Shown in pieces: positions 46,243 to 59,223 of a stretch of DNA of 64,000 nt. Every line of letters begins with the position of its first letter. Within the stretch, counting starts at the first letter, position 1. The notes under the pieces are model-generated. The model searched no databases, was not told where the DNA came from, and was given only the letters and a program-made list of their open reading frames with translations. The translations under genes were made by a program, and so were the position numbers. Source of the stretch: Magicicada septendecula (taxonomy: Eukaryota > Arthropoda > Insecta > Hemiptera > Cicadidae). The DNA lies in contig CM068367.1 of NCBI GenBank assembly GCA_034769895.1, positions 692,716,268 to 692,780,267 on the forward strand, written 5' to 3'.

Positions 46243-48933
46243 AATATCACACTACTTACATTTGAGGCTCTGTTTTTGAGGTTCTGTTTTCCTAGCGAGT
46301 TGAAAAGGGGAAGGGTTTGAAAGCTTATTCAGCCCGCAGTGTATACAACACTATTTACGATATTTACAGTGTAGTAATTTATTCCACAGCAATTTAAAGA
46401 AAACATTAAATAGTTTTTTCCTCACTATTTGAATTTATACAGATGCGCCTATTGTGTTTTATATCATATTTTTAAGCAATTTAGTGCTTTGTATCATTTA
46501 AAAAACAAATCAGAATTTAAAGTCTTAAAATTTGTTCCTTAATCCGTTTGTAAGTAAAACCTAATATCGAGTGCAGCGTTGCGTACTTTATTTACAAGCG
46601 CTGCTTAGCTTCTATTGGTGTACTGATTTGTATGCAATCGTCGACAAAATGTGCAGCCAACCACATAGTGGGATTTTGAAATGTTTGTTTTTGAGAACTT
46701 GTAGTGCCCATTACATGAAAAATCTTTGATTCATTTCTGGGGCAGACGAGTAATTCTATTTGCTATCACACATGTACCCACTAACGGAATGTTTAAAAAA
46801 TATTAATACAAAACATTTAACATAATCCCTGTAGAAGATAGGAGAAAATGTGTGCCAGTTTTCTTTCTTTCTTTATTTTATTTTATTTATATTGTAATGT
46901 AAGATGTCATCATTACTGCTTCATGAGTTTGTTAAGTTTAAAGTATCTATTAATGTAACCCTTATGTTTCCACAATTATTTCCTTGATTTCAACAAAATA
47001 ACAGAAAGTAGCGAATTCTTTTTCTTTTATTTTTTGTAGTTTTATTCATAAAAATCTATCCCTCCCCAGAATTCTCTTCGGAAGGAAATCCTGGCTGCGC
47101 CGCTGGTGTAAAATTGTGAAATACAATAAAGTATGTATATCTGGCTCAGCTGTTACCCCCATTCAGTGTGTGCAGTGCATCAGTATCAAGAGCAATTAAA
47201 AAAAAGGCTGCCGATAGTTTGAGAAAATCTTGTTCCAGACTAATAGAATCAAATTCACCAATTTTAAATAGTTATTTATAAAATTTACTTATTGCTTATA
47301 TAGGTTTAGTCCTGTTGTTTTTGCTGCGTATTTTCAAAAATGTTACGTTCTTGACAACAAAGAAAATGTAAGAGTGTTATCTTTTTTAAATCTAATAAAC
47401 TAGAGCATCTTAAGCTACATAATCGCTACTTTCTTCTTTTAAGTGAATTTTGCTTTCAGTAGACTCATGTGTGTGTGTGCGCGCATGCACGTGCGTGCGT
47501 GCTGCATGCTGTTTAGGAACATTGTGGCTAATCATACCATCTGTGGTTTCTTTACCAAAATAATAAGGAAGTAAAATTATGAGGGCGGAAAACCTGCACA
47601 TATTACATAAACTCAAGGATCTGTTTCAAATACAGTTAGATAAATATGAAAGAGGACAATTTTAGTTGGTTTTTTTCTAGGTCAACAAACTAATCTTTGT
47701 TGTTGTTAGACCATTAAAAATATAAAGCTAATTATATCAAAGATTGTATTTTAATTGGAATTAATACCATCATTCCAGATATACATCACGATGGTAATTT
47801 GTGTATGCTAACCTGCAACACTGCAATTCTGGATGTTTATTTTCCACATATCACTGTGACAATCATGGAGTAAACTTACAACCTTGGTGGAGTATAAATA
47901 GCACTGATCAGAAGGGGCCGGACAGTTCCTATGAGTTTTGCTTACTGTGAATCAAAGTGATGTGTTATTGATAAATGTGTGTGGACATCTGTAATTGCTG
48001 ACTTGGGTATTACTTCCATGTTCCTTAATGAAATGGAAGTATGGTGATGGCAAAAAAAATCGTGTTCGAGATTATTGCAGATTCTGATTGTACGACACTC
48101 AAAACATGAAAAAAAGTCATTTTTCGAAAAGTGTCTGTGTGTGTGTCTGTATGTCTGTCTGTAGATTTTTATTTATTGTGACACTGTTCACTGAGTAGTA
48201 TTTTTTATTGTTTGTTACATTAGCATGTGCTCTTGATGAATTGTTATATACAAGTGTCTCAGTATTTTTTTGTTTTTGTATAGATTATTGGGTTGTCTAA
48301 CAATAATTGGGCATAACTATCAATTATACTAATATTCTGTGTCAGAAAGATTTAAAAAATTTAAACATTTTACAAAACCTTTATTAATAACAAAGATCAG
48401 AAATGACATGATACTCTTATACTTATATCAGAAGCTGAAATCCTTATAATAAACTTGAAAAATACATTAGTCTGACAGAACCGAAGTTATTTAAAATTGC
48501 AGAACACAGTTGCCGAAATATTAGCAACTGTGTTTACAATGTATATTCATGTGTATCTTTGAACAAGAAGCACACATTTACAGTTCTCTACAATGATTTC
48601 TTTTATGGCAGTTTGAAATAATATCAATTTAAAATAATATAATAATAAAACAATTTAAAATAATATCAATAACTTGCAGAAGAAATATAATTTGATAATA
48701 TTAGTTTGAAATAGTACAAAGAGGTGTTGAGGAGCAAAAAATTTTTAGTCCATAAAAACTTATATGTTTTATATATTATAATAGTTTAAAATAATAAATA
48801 CACACATACTACAAACTTGAAACTGAATGAACAATGACAACAAAATAAGATGGAGAGATAAAAACTGTATGATTCATGTGATTTTATTTTTTAATTATTA
48901 CTGGTTAAATTCCAATGTTAAAAGCATTATCTG

Positions 48934-48934
<1 letters not shown>
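46243..48934. other. AT-rich non-coding stretch
   Basis: No credible gene. A possible core promoter (GTATAAATAG near 47,890) and a solitary hAT-like end (CAGCGGCGCAGCCAGG on minus near 47,105) are noted but unproven. A short alternating purine-pyrimidine run (GTGTGCGCGCATGCACGTGC) lies near 47,477. Confidence 0.5.

Positions 48935-49012
<78 letters not shown>
48935..49012. repeat. (CA)n microsatellite
   Basis: A pure CA tract of 78 bp. Confidence 0.98.
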
Positions 49013-49013
<1 letters not shown>

Positions 49014-50439
49014 CAGTTGCATGCCTCAATGTGAAAATGAGTCCACTCATATACCATGGAATAAAAAAAACTTCTGAAACTATTTGAAAGTAGAAGTAAA
49101 GATGACATATAATTTCTTAATAACAACACTGGTGTTTAGAAACATACCAGTCATCAGCAATTGGCTGTTTAAATGTATGGGATATTTAAAAATTACTGAA
49201 CACGTCAAGTTGGAATAAAGTATTGGAGAATTTTCATTTGCTATTCTACTGGCTATTGGAAGAATGGCTATAAACTCTGAAAGAAGGTTGTACTATGAGT
49301 GTTATATTTGATGAAGGAAAATTTGTTTTGCAAAGGACTTTGTCTTAAAGATTGACTCCTAATGAGGGAGACAACTCATAAACTTCTCATCTAAATAAAT
49401 CTGAAAGTACACAAGGAAAAAACATTTTTTTTATAAAATGATGTTATAGAAGGATTTATATAGAGAGTTAAATCTCAATACAACGATATCATATGTGGAC
49501 AAGAACAAAATATTATTGTAAAGGGAATTATCATTATATAGACAATTTAGAATATAGTGTATAGATAAGTATCTCATGATTGACATACATTATCACTCCA
49601 CAATTCAAACATTTAACTCTACAGGTGCTCAGATATTTGTGATAGCAGTAAAAGGCTGTGTTTTCAGTATAGGCATAGGAGAAAGCGGGTTGTGTCTGCT
49701 GTTCATCCTGTTTTCATGGGACGACATGAAAGCTCTTCCTGACTCATTTACGGTTCCTATTGTTGTAATACTAAGAAGAAAGTACATTTAACAGGACCTG
49801 AAGGAACAACTGTAATTGAGAGTATTATCAAATCCATAGAAAATTTACAATTCATTAACCAAATTACTGCCATGATTAGAATATTTTAGTGTTATATGTG
49901 GGGTTGCAACTATTGATAATTATTGTACAGAGATTTCATTTTAGTAAAGAATTTTTAAGAATATTATATTGTACCAAGAAGATGTAAAGAAAGAAGGAAA
50001 GCAACATTACTGTAAAGACTGAGCAGTTATTTATGTTTATGTGTAGGTTTTTGTTAACAATATTTCAGAATATTTTTCAAGGCATGGCAGAATATTTTTT
50101 AAGTATGCCTGGTAAGACAAAACAGAATTGAGAAATTAAATGATTTTAAATAAAAAATTTATGTTCTCATGTAAAACAACCATTCTCATTGAAATTCCGG
50201 AAAAATGATTTTTGAACAACGAAAACAAGTAGGTTTTTCAGATTATTATGTGTGACACTGAAAAAAACAAATAAATAAAATGCATACTAATGATCAACAG
50301 TAGTGTGCAAAGTAAAGGTTATAGTAAAACAAATGTTTACGTTTAGCTATCCATACTGTGAACATTAACTGTAATTATTGAATAATATGATACTGTAAGC
50401 ATATTGTCTAGATACAATGAATGAATTTGGATTCTTACA
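49013..50439. other. AT-rich non-coding stretch
   Basis: Only short, low-quality frames on either strand. No domain, repeat or RNA gene recognised. Confidence 0.5.
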
Positions 50440-51480
50440 ATGTGAAACTGAAGAGGAGTACAAGACTGTAGCACAATGACTTTAAATATGTATGTTGTAA
50501 ATCTGCAAACACCTTATGGACTCAGGCAAGCTGCAAGAATTTGAAAATAACCTTTGACAGTTTCATGCCTGAGCGCAAGTTTGGAATGGTCTGTTATTGA
50601 TAAGTGCTAGTACTTTATTTAACTAAAAACAGTTGCATTTTCCTTCTTTCCTAACTTGATAATATAATTTTAGTTGGAAACAATGAACTTAAATTATACA
50701 AACCAGGAGAGCTCCATTCATAGTATTCTATAAAAGATTTGTAAAAACAAAAAAATGTATTTGTAAATTTGAAAAGAGAAGAGGGCATTGTGCATAATAA
50801 AGTGGTTGTATATTGAGAGAACACTGGAATACTTCCTGAAGGAGGGCACGATTAACATAACACCCATTCTCGTGATGTAATAGATCTCCTCACTAACTTG
50901 AAATTCAAGAACTGTGGAATGTGTGATATATGTCATGTCAACATTTTGTCTAGATGTTAGCCTTATTATTAATTATTTCAACAGATATCAAAATAAAGTG
51001 AAGCTAACTGTAAGAGGCTTAAGGAAATTCTATCCAACATAAATTAATTATATTAGTTATGGACATTGCATTGTATCTCAAGAAAATATGAGGACAACCT
51101 ATTGTCTACCATTCAGATACAGAAAATCAACATTAGTTTTCTCATGAGGATCCTAAAAAAATCGAACTCAGTATAAGAACTTCCAGAAGAAAAACTGTGG
51201 TTATACTTATATCACTGAAGCTGAATATATGGCGCTAAACAGTACAATAGTTGAAATGATTTGAATCAAAAGCTATTAGTCATGTTTGACTAACTGTTCC
51301 CAACACAGTAAGAACTGCTTATCTCAAGCATGATTTACCTGTTAGGAAAGAAATATAATTGACTGAAAATGTTGATGTCAAGTAAAACTTTTGAAAGACT
51401 TTTGCAAACTCTACCTTTTCTTATCAATCTTATTTTGATTCCATCATAAAACTGCTCACAAAATCCAGTTCATAAATTTG
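50440..51480 (+). mobile_element. Very old Ty1/copia relic (RT-RNase H part)
   Basis: Scattered scraps fit copia pol in order: LQTPYGLRQAARIW near 50,510 (compare L..PYGL.QAPR.W), a DIALYLKK segment near 51,063, and TEAEYMALNSTIVEM near 51,215 (the RNase H signature AEAEYMAL). The scraps are heavily decayed and no LTRs are visible. Old. Confidence 0.55.
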
Positions 51481-52595
51481 CAAACTCAGTTAGACCATTT
51501 TTGGATCAAACATGTTAGAAAGTTATCTTATTTCAACTAAGAAATATAAAATTTTGTTAATTTAACTTCAAAAACTTTTAATGATTTTGTTGGTTTTGTT
51601 TTTATATATCAAATTTTGTTACAAATGCAAGTTATTTTACTACTAATAAATCGACAAAAAGTTATTAGATCTGAGTCCGTCAGTGTATGTAAGACATAGT
51701 ATAATGTAATTTCTCATCATTAACCAAACAATTCAGGCATAATTATTACAGTTCGGAAGTGTGTAGGCCTACTCTAATAATTGTCAGTCACCCATACACA
51801 TACATCACATATCATACCATATTTGTGTATGGTAATTAAAGTGAGGGGAAGGTCAGTGTACATAAGAAGTGAATATAAATCAACTAAACTTTCCATATTA
51901 TATAGAGTTCTTCCTGACTTATATTATTTAACTGGTTTAGCAGTCTCCAGCCTTTTTCTTGAGTGTACATAACATAAATATTTTTTGGATCCTGATGGTA
52001 TGTATATGCTCCCAAAACTAGACTCTGGCACAGTCGAGTACATACACATACCTGTAAAAATTAAATAAATATTATTTATTAATAAAAGTCAAAATTTTTA
52101 CTGTTATTATTATTAATATTATCACAATCATCATTATCATAATTATTTAACCAATAAACAAGAGGTGTTATATGTTATAATAAAATTATAATAAAGTTTA
52201 CTGTTAACAAGACAATTGGTAAACGTAGGTGAAGAATATAGGCAATTTGCATGTCTCTGTTGTACATAGTGTAATACTGGTATGTATAACAGCTGGCAAG
52301 TATTTCATAAGTTTTGAATGGGACATGAAAGTTACATGAAACCTTTGAAAGTAGTGACTATACAGTTACAGAAGAAAATACATTTTTTGTTTATGAAAGA
52401 ATACATTTTTTATGGTATGATATGTATCTTTAATAATATTTAAAGATACATGATATACATATATAAAACTCAATAATTTGCTGCCTTTTTTAACATATTA
52501 TTATATACACTAATTATTACACTCTAATTACAACACAACCAAATGGGCAGTTAAGAGCGAGGCTGTGATAGTCAGAAGATATGTTAGTATAAATT
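51481..52595. other. AT-rich non-coding stretch
   Basis: No gene found. It contains short (TTA)n-like runs near 52,100 and many ATATAT motifs. Confidence 0.5.
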
Positions 52596-52731
52596 TGAAG
52601 AAGCAGAGAAATTTAAGTATTTAGAGACATTAGTAAATCCAAAAAATATGTAAATTGAGCAATTGATTCAAACCAGAAGAAAGCAATTCAGATGTAAAGT
52701 AGCAGATAAAAATAAGAATTATTTTGTATCT

Positions 52732-52735
<4 letters not shown>
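52596..52735 (+). pseudogene. LINE ORF2 scrap (EKFKYLETLV type)
   Basis: Encodes EEAEKFKYLETLVNPKN and then RRKQFRCKVADKNKNYF, with a stop between. This matches the stretch after the RT domain of RTE-like LINEs (VEKFKYLGTTV..., later GNACYYSV). It ends at the (CA)n tract, so the rest was lost or displaced. Confidence 0.5.

Positions 52736-52823
<88 letters not shown>
52736..52823. repeat. (CA)n microsatellite, left of the hAT element
   Basis: A pure CA tract of about 88 bp, abutting the hAT terminus CAGAGGCGGCTC. Confidence 0.97.
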
Positions 52824-52828
<5 letters not shown>

Positions 52829-53477
52829 GCGGCTCACTCATAAGGGCACATGGTCATGTGCCCCACCAGAAAACACGAAATAAATAAATATTGTAGAAAT
52901 GTCCTCGTTTCAAATGATAGCAATAGTTTGTAACAGTGAGAAGTCTGAAGAAATGTGGCAACGTGAAAACAAATGTGGCAACATAGCGACGGTCACAGAT
53001 ACGTTGTGACCCAGATGGTACTACTCCGTTCCACTTCTCAACTCTCTTGTGGTGGGAGAGCTTAATGCTAAAATCCCATAGCGTTCGGTCACACTAGACT
53101 ACGTGACCATTGACCAAACATTAACAGTCTTCAAGTAGTAAACTCTGAATCCTGTAGGTGCGCCACATTACTGCAACTAACGTATATGAATCGGAGCTAT
53201 TTAGTAGACTATTACATTTTACCGCCAACTGAGCTGTTCTATAATACTAATAATTACTGTTACTTTCTGAGTATATATTGTTACGAAATAATGTTATTAT
53301 AATGTTTCTATCGTCAATATGATTATAATAATTTTTGTGATTTTATATAATTTTAAATTATATTCTCATTGAAGGAAATATTAAAATAGAATGTGTACCT
53401 AGAGCGGTTATGTTATGTGCTACACGATAAGTGTGGTGGCAGTGCTTATAGTAATTGTATAAATTGTAGTGTTACAA

Positions 53478-53491
53478 GTGGTTTTCAGTAA
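53478..53491. repeat. 14-bp target-site duplication, left copy
   Basis: GTGGTTTTCAGTAA, repeated exactly at 55,905-55,918 on the far side of the nested LINE. Confidence 0.9.
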
Positions 53492-55904
53492 CTGTAAGCA
53501 CCCTGATTGGGGGAGCCGCTTGGTGAACCCAAACGGGGCCCGCTTACGCAGGTATGCTGATGCGGCTCGGGTCACAGTCATGGGTCCTACTGGGCCTACG
53601 TACTATCCCTCGAGGGCTAACTCCCGCCCTGATGTACTGGACATTGCCGCGGTCAGGGGCGTTTATTGCCCGGTCCACGTCTCCGTCATTTCGGAACTGT
53701 CCTCGGATCATTGCCCCATCAGTGTGCATATAGCTACCCAGCGACGAGCGGCGGGTAATCGAGTGGGAACGCTTTGGCCCTGCGTTCAGCCGCCGCCTAC
53801 CTGAGCATATCCCGCTCGACACTACCCAGCATGTCGACAAGGCAGTTGCCTTATTCGACACAGCCGTAGTCTCGGCGGTAGACGTGTCCTCCCGGATGAA
53901 GCCGGGGCTCACGCCCGACTATCAGCGTATCCCCGAAGAGGTGTCTCAGCTCGCTTGCGAGAGGAATCGCCTCCGGAGACGCTGGCAGAGGACTCGTGAC
54001 CCGGCTGACAAGGCTGCGTTCAACAGAGTGTCCGGCAAGTTGCGTCGCGACATGCTGGCGTTCCGTAGACGCAACTGGGAGCTAGCTGTTACACAGATGG
54101 ATGGCCCTGCCGAGAACCGTAATGTCTGGCGGATTCCCAGTGCCCTAACGGGAAAGCTTAACGCGCGCCTCTCCCCGCACTGGTCGGACCCGGCGGTCAA
54201 CCCCTTGGCCGCCCCCTCGAAAAGGCAGAGTTCTTGGCTGACAGTTTAGAGCGACAGTTCGCTCCCAAACCATCCAAGAACCCGGCTTTCACTGAGCAAA
54301 TCTGCCGCGAGGTAGAGCGCTTTCTATCGGCCGGTATCACAGTCCAACCGGAGCTCATCTCCCCGGAGGAGGTCTCTGAGAGGATTGTTCAGCTCAAGCC
54401 CCGGAAGGCGCCTGGCCCGGAAGGAGTCCATGAATTCCGCCCTCCATCGCCTTCCGGAGCGAGGAACCCAGTTCCTCTCTGACCTGTTCAATTCATGCCT
54501 CAGACTGGCCTACTTTCCGGTGAAATGGAAAACGGCTACAGTAATAGTGATACCCAAGCCGGGAAAGAATTCTTCTCGCGTGGAAAACCTCAGACCCATC
54601 AGCCTCTTGTCCGCGACGTCCAAGGTTTTCGAGCGACTGATCCAGCGTAGGATCCGCGACCATCTAGAAAGACTAGACGTGCTGATCCCCGAACAGTTCG
54701 GCTTTCGTGAGCTGCACTCCTCGACTTATCAGCTGATGAGACTCGTGGAATGCATTACTGAGGCTGGCTGCCAGGGCAAACAGACGACTGCGATCTTCCT
54801 AGACGTAGAGAAAGCCTTTGACCGCGTGTGGCACGAGGGTGTCCTGTACAAACTCACGGAAGTCCTTCTTCCAGATTGCTACGTTCATTTGATCGGCAGC
54901 TTTCTGCGAGACCGTAGCTTCCGAGTGAGAATAAACCACGCTCTCTCTTCGGAGAGGCGTATTACCGCCGGCGTCCCTCAGGGAAGTGTCCTTGCGCCTC
55001 TCCTGTTCTCGCTGTTTGTCAATGACACGCCCCGAGTTCCTGGAGTTAAATTGTCGCTGTTCGCGGACGACACTGCGGCTTTTGCCTCAGAGCCGAACGT
55101 TAGTTATGCGGCAATTAAGCTCCAGCGTCAACTCGACGCGTATGTCGGGTGGACCGATGACTGGAGAGTTGCCGTTAACGCTTCCAAGAGCGCCGCGGTT
55201 ATATTCTCGCGCAAACGTAAGCGGCCTCGGCCGCTTAAAGTAGGCCCCGTCGAGGTGCCCTGGACCAACAGCGTCAAGTATCTCAGGCTCCACGTGGACT
55301 CCCGACTCACCTGGCGAACCCATACTCAATACATCCGTCAACGCGTTTCGGCGCAACTCAGTAGACTCTGGCCCGTGCTATCTAATGCGGCAATGACCCC
55401 CCGGCTAGGTAAGCTCATAGTCAACTCGTACGTGTTGCCCATGATTACCTACGCGTGTCCTGTTTGGGGATACCTGGGTCGTGGTCATAGAACAACGCTC
55501 CAGCGCGTACTCGACCGGGGACTGAAGATTGCGTGCAAAGTCCCCCGGAGGTACTCTTCTCGTCTTTTGAGGAGAGGACTCGGTGTCCGCTCTCTTGATG
55601 ACACCGTGAGACGCCTGGTGCGTAGATTCTATGTTCGTTCCGACAGAGTGACCCACAATTCCCTCATTGCCGGACTTGGTAAATACACCCCGCGACCAGG
55701 TGAGTCCTGGAAGCGACCTCGTTTGCTAGTCCCGGTGGTGTAATCCACCAAATCGCAGGTCGCTTCAGACCCCCCCCCCCACAATTAGGTAAAAAGATAT
55801 AAAATGAACTCCAATAGACCCAGTGGCAGGAGTCCTTTCTGAGACTCGGGACACTGCACTACTCGCGATCCGCGCTTCGCGCGGGCGGCGCAACCCCCAG
55901 TTGT
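53492..55904 (+). mobile_element. 5'-truncated Jockey-type LINE nested in the hAT element
   Basis: Bounded exactly by the 14-bp duplication GTGGTTTTCAGTAA. The 5' end falls inside the endonuclease domain: HPDWGSRLVNPNGARLRRYA and, near 53,700, the C-terminal endonuclease motif SSDHCPISVHI. ORF2 ends at 55,743, followed by a 161-bp GC-rich 3' tail without poly(A). It is strikingly GC-rich against the AT-rich host element. It must be younger than the hAT insertion. Confidence 0.9.
53884..55743 (+). pseudogene. LINE ORF2: linker and reverse transcriptase
   Basis: Frames 53,884-54,249 and 54,234-54,482 encode the linker up to PRKAPGPEGV. The long frame 54,385-55,743 encodes RT: NLRPISLLSATSKVFERLI, FLDVEKAFDRVWHEGVLYKL (catalytic Asp in FLDVEKAF), ITAGVPQGSVLAPLLFSLFV, LSLFADDTAAF (FADD box) and, in the thumb region, YLRLHVDSRLTWRTH. 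Frame changes near 53,800, 54,240 and 54,430 separate the parts, so ORF2 is not continuous, but the RT core itself is open. Stop TAA follows LLVPVV. Clade: Jockey or close kin. Confidence 0.85.
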
Positions 55905-55918
55905 GTGGTTTTCAGTAA
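55905..55918. repeat. 14-bp target-site duplication, right copy
   Basis: GTGGTTTTCAGTAA, identical to 53,478-53,491. Confidence 0.9.
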
Positions 55919-56020
55919 TCAGTGTTACGCACGTGTCACGTGTGTAAATAACGGTGTTGAAAATATTCAAGTGTCGGTATTTTGTGTGCTTGTGTAAATC
56001 TCTGAGAGAAAATTAATGAT

Positions 56021-58111
56021 GTCAAGTATTTACAGAGTAAAACTTTGTGCTATGAAGATAGGTTAATAGCAAAACAATTGGGTCCACCAAGACCGCAGTT
56101 GTCTATCAACCAAGTGTTTAAGGACAAAAACAGAACCTATAATAGAACTTTCAATACCACAGTGTACGAAAAATGGGAATGGATGTGCGGATGCCCCATA
56201 ATCAATGCTTTATTTTGATTTGCTTGTCTTCTGCGGTGAAGACACATGGACTAAGTCGGGCGTTAAAGATCTGAAACATTTACCAGAAAAGAGTAAGAAG
56301 CATTCGCTGTCTAAATGTCATTTAGACAATGAAATGAGTTAGCCGTGCTAGGTATTGTAAATATTAGGTTGCAACTCGATGATGGTTACAGAATTTCTGT
56401 TCGTAAACATAACGAACTTGTAGACAAGAACAGATACATCTTGTCTCGAATAATTGATGCGATTAAATTTTGTGGGGAATTTGAATTAGCTTTACGTGGC
56501 CACGATGAAACGGAAGAAGCAGACAACAACCCAGGGATTTTTAAAGGACTAATCAATTATACTGCGGCACTTGACAGTGTTTTGAAAGATCATTTAGAAA
56601 ATTCAACAGTGTTTAAAGGAACCTCGAAAACAATTCAGAACGAACTTTTAGATGGCATTTTGTCAGTGTGTCGAAAAAATATTGTGACTGAAATTTCTAC
56701 GATAGACTTCATATCACTTCAGGCTGATGAAACAACTGACAGTTCGTGCAAAACACAGATGGCACTGATTTTGAGATATCTCATTGAAGGGAGAATAATT
56801 GAAAGGTTTTGGGGTTTTTTTGAAGTCCCTTTTGATAAAAGTGCTCGAAGTTTAGCCTCAACAATTTTAGGACAGTTGGAAGAAATAGGAATAGAGAAGT
56901 CCCCGGAAAAACTAATTTGTCAGACTTACGATGGTGCATCTGTTATGAGTGGTCAGAAAGGAGGGGTCCAGTGTTTGGTTAAAGAGAAGTATCCAAATGC
57001 AAATTTTATTCATTGTTATGCCCATCAAGGGAATCTGATTCTTCAAAACTCAACATCGTCTGCCTCCCAGAGTAGAATATTTTTTCAAGACCTGCAAGGA
57101 ATAGGACCATATCTATCAAGATCTCCAAACAGGATGGATTATTTAGTAGAAATTGTAAAAAAAAAATTGGGTCTGTGCCTCCTACAAGATGGTACTTTCA
57201 ACACACGGCTGTTAATACTGTGTTTGAACATAAAGATAATCTAATAAAATGTTTTGAACACATTAGGGACATAGAGATTTCTGACAAAAGTGCTTCTAGC
57301 CAGGCTGCAGGATTTGTATGAACTTTGAGGAATCCTCAGTTCATTTTCTGGTTGACTTTTTTCCACAAAATTATGCCTCATGTGGCGATTTTCTTTGATT
57401 GCATTCAACAAAGAAACATTGATGCAATAAAAATGAGAACATTTGTTAAAAATTTTGTGAGTGCAGTGGTTAATATTCGTAAGACCTATGAAGACAGTGA
57501 AGTGTCTGTAAGTGAGCCTGTGACTAAGAGACAGTGTGTTGAACAATTAAGTAATAGGAGCAACCGTGTGGCCGCTTTGGAAGTATGTGATATGATTGTG
57601 AACAATATTAATGAAAGATTTCAATTTTCAGATCATTTATGTGTTTCCAAATTGTTTTTAGTTGAAAAGTTCCCACAGTACTGTGTTGAGTTTCCGGAAA
57701 ATGATTTTCAGACTACAATTAAATTTTATCCCACAATAAATGGTCCGAAACTGAGAACCGAACTAGAAGCGTTATACAGTCGTGAAGATTTACGTATTGC
57801 TTCTGGTGCAACACCCTTATTACAGTTTTTCCTTGATAATAACATGTTTCGTACCTTCTCAGAGTGTGTGACTATTTTAAAGATAATTGTTACCATACCG
57901 ATGACAACTGTTGAAAGTGAAAGGTGCTTTTCTACATTGAAAAGAATAAAAACATTTTAAAGAAATTCCATGGGCACTGATAGACTGAATGCATTGGTTA
58001 TGCTATCCACAGAAAAAAATGATTCATGGAATTCAAGATTTCAACAAACAAGTGATAGAGGAATTCGCTACATCTAAAAACAGGAGAATGGAATTGTTAT
58101 ACAAAAAGTGA
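56021..58111 (+). pseudogene. hAT transposase (ZMYM1/TTF-like), decayed
   Basis: The N-terminal segment KQLGPPRPQLSINQVFKDKN and EKWEWMCGCPIINALF is the TTF/BED-like zinc-finger region. A 299-codon open stretch (56,345-57,244) has ISLQADETTDSSCKTQMALI, the first catalytic-Asp region of the RNase H-like fold, then CQTYDGASVMSGQKGG and ANFIHCYAHQGNLILQ. The C-terminal part (57,325-57,960) has FSECVTILKIIVTIPMTTVE followed by SERCFSTLKRIKTF, the hAT dimerisation domain, and the frame ends near MELLYKK at 58,111. Stops near 56,217 and 56,340 and frame changes near 57,165, 57,320 and 57,960 split it. This gene type is widespread in animals, often annotated 'zinc finger MYM-type protein 1-like'. 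Confidence 0.85.
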
Positions 58112-58227
58112 AATACCAGGTAAGACATTCTATATTTTTTTACCTAAGTACTAATTACCGCGAATGGTGGCCCACCTTAGATCCTCCCCACTGTGTGCCC
58201 CTCCCATTTCATTACTCACGAGCCGCC

Positions 58228-58346
<119 letters not shown>

Positions 58347-58408
58347 ATCAGCATATGTAAAATTAAATATAAATGCTTGTATGTAAGTAAAAAAAATGAA
58401 CTATGTAC

Positions 58409-58650
58409 CTTAAGCAACAGCAGTTCTTCATGTGATAGTGGATTTATCGAGGTGTATCCTGCAAGGACATGAGCTCCTGTTTCCAGATTGTTACTTTGCA
58501 TCATCATGTAGCACATAGTAATAGCCAATTCAAATACATAAGCTGAATAATGTGCATCACCAAAGTCCAAAACAGCACATACATACCATTCACCAGTAAC
58601 ATCTTTGTTGCACAGAATGTTTTGTTCATTGAAATCTCCATGTATAATGC
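58409..58650 (-). CDS. HYKK: Hydroxylysine kinase internal exon (APH-fold kinase)
   Basis: A 242-bp exon. On minus it follows acceptor TTTGTGGCATAG and ends CTTAAG before donor GTACATAG. It starts with the last two bases of a split codon and ends in phase 0. It encodes IIHGDFNEQNILCNKDVTGE (HGDxxxxN catalytic loop), CAVLDFGDAHYSAYVFELAI (metal-binding DFG-like motif) and GAHVLAGYTSINPLSHEELL. This aligns with human HYKK (HGDLNDHNIL, ILDFGDMSYGYYVFEVAI, GHVLAGFESITPLT), the GTP-dependent 5-hydroxy-L-lysine kinase of lysine and collagen breakdown. About 80 of some 370 residues are present. No other exon was found: upstream exons lie at higher coordinates or beyond the window, and the last exon lies toward lower coordinates. 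Open, with intact motifs; looks like a live host gene. Confidence 0.78.
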
Positions 58651-59223
58651 CTATGCCACAAATTATAAAGAATGTAGATGACTTTTGTAAATATAAACAT
58701 AAATATATTAGAGTCAATAAATGCTATATACTTTAAGGCCATAGTTTATATTAAAGTATTAATGATGTGTGTATAAATGTTACTGCCCAAACCAGATTTC
58801 AGGACAAACTAGTTTTTCCTACTCCAAACTGTTTTATCCAAAGCACCATAGGATCAACTGGTTTGGTCTAGTCTGAACTAGTTTATCCTGAAATTAAGAC
58901 GGAATCCCCAGGACAAACTGGGACTATTTCCTAGTCTGAACTAGTGTGGCCTACAAATATATATCTATTTGTTGTTACATGGTGCAATCTGATGGCATTT
59001 TGAGTTACAAAGTGTAGATTTCTTTCTGCACAGACATCTGTTCATTGAACAGTTTTTTCTACCTGACAAAAACCTTGTCTCATTCCAACGGAGTGTTTGA
59101 TGGCTGCTGTTTTCAATGAAATTTCATAATCTTTATTAACTTTCTTCTCATGTGTAAATATTTGATTGCACATATCGAACTCGGTTCTAAAAATTCAGAA
59201 CAATAAAATAAAATACCAATGAA
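58651..59223. other. Probable HYKK intron with a dispersed repeat
   Basis: Non-coding. It contains the repeat at 58,775-58,950 described separately. No other exon recognised. Confidence 0.5.
58775..58950 (+). repeat. Dispersed repeat of CCAAACCAGTTTATCC type, copy 1
   Basis: Begins GTTACTGCCCAAACCAGATT and is built from alternating forms of CTAG(G)CCAAACTAGTTTATCC and its complement. The complement of 63,400-63,600 matches it nearly end to end (TTACTGGCCAAACC, TAGGATCAACTGGTTTGG, GACGGAA). The other copy starts right beside a (CA)n tract. Probably a small mobile repeat; no coding capacity. Confidence 0.7.

Noticed and set aside
47085-47113. CAGCGGCGCAGCCAGG (minus) as a hAT transposon terminus
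   Set aside because: It resembles common hAT ends, but no partner inverted repeat or transposase was found.
47880-47930. GTATAAATAGC as a host gene promoter
   Set aside because: A single TATA-like match in AT-rich DNA with no exon downstream; kept only as a note.
48827-49087. ORFs rich in His-Thr or Cys-Val at the CA/TG tracts (also near 52.7, 58.2 and 63.6 kb)
   Set aside because: Dinucleotide repeats are open in two frames on each strand; no coding meaning.
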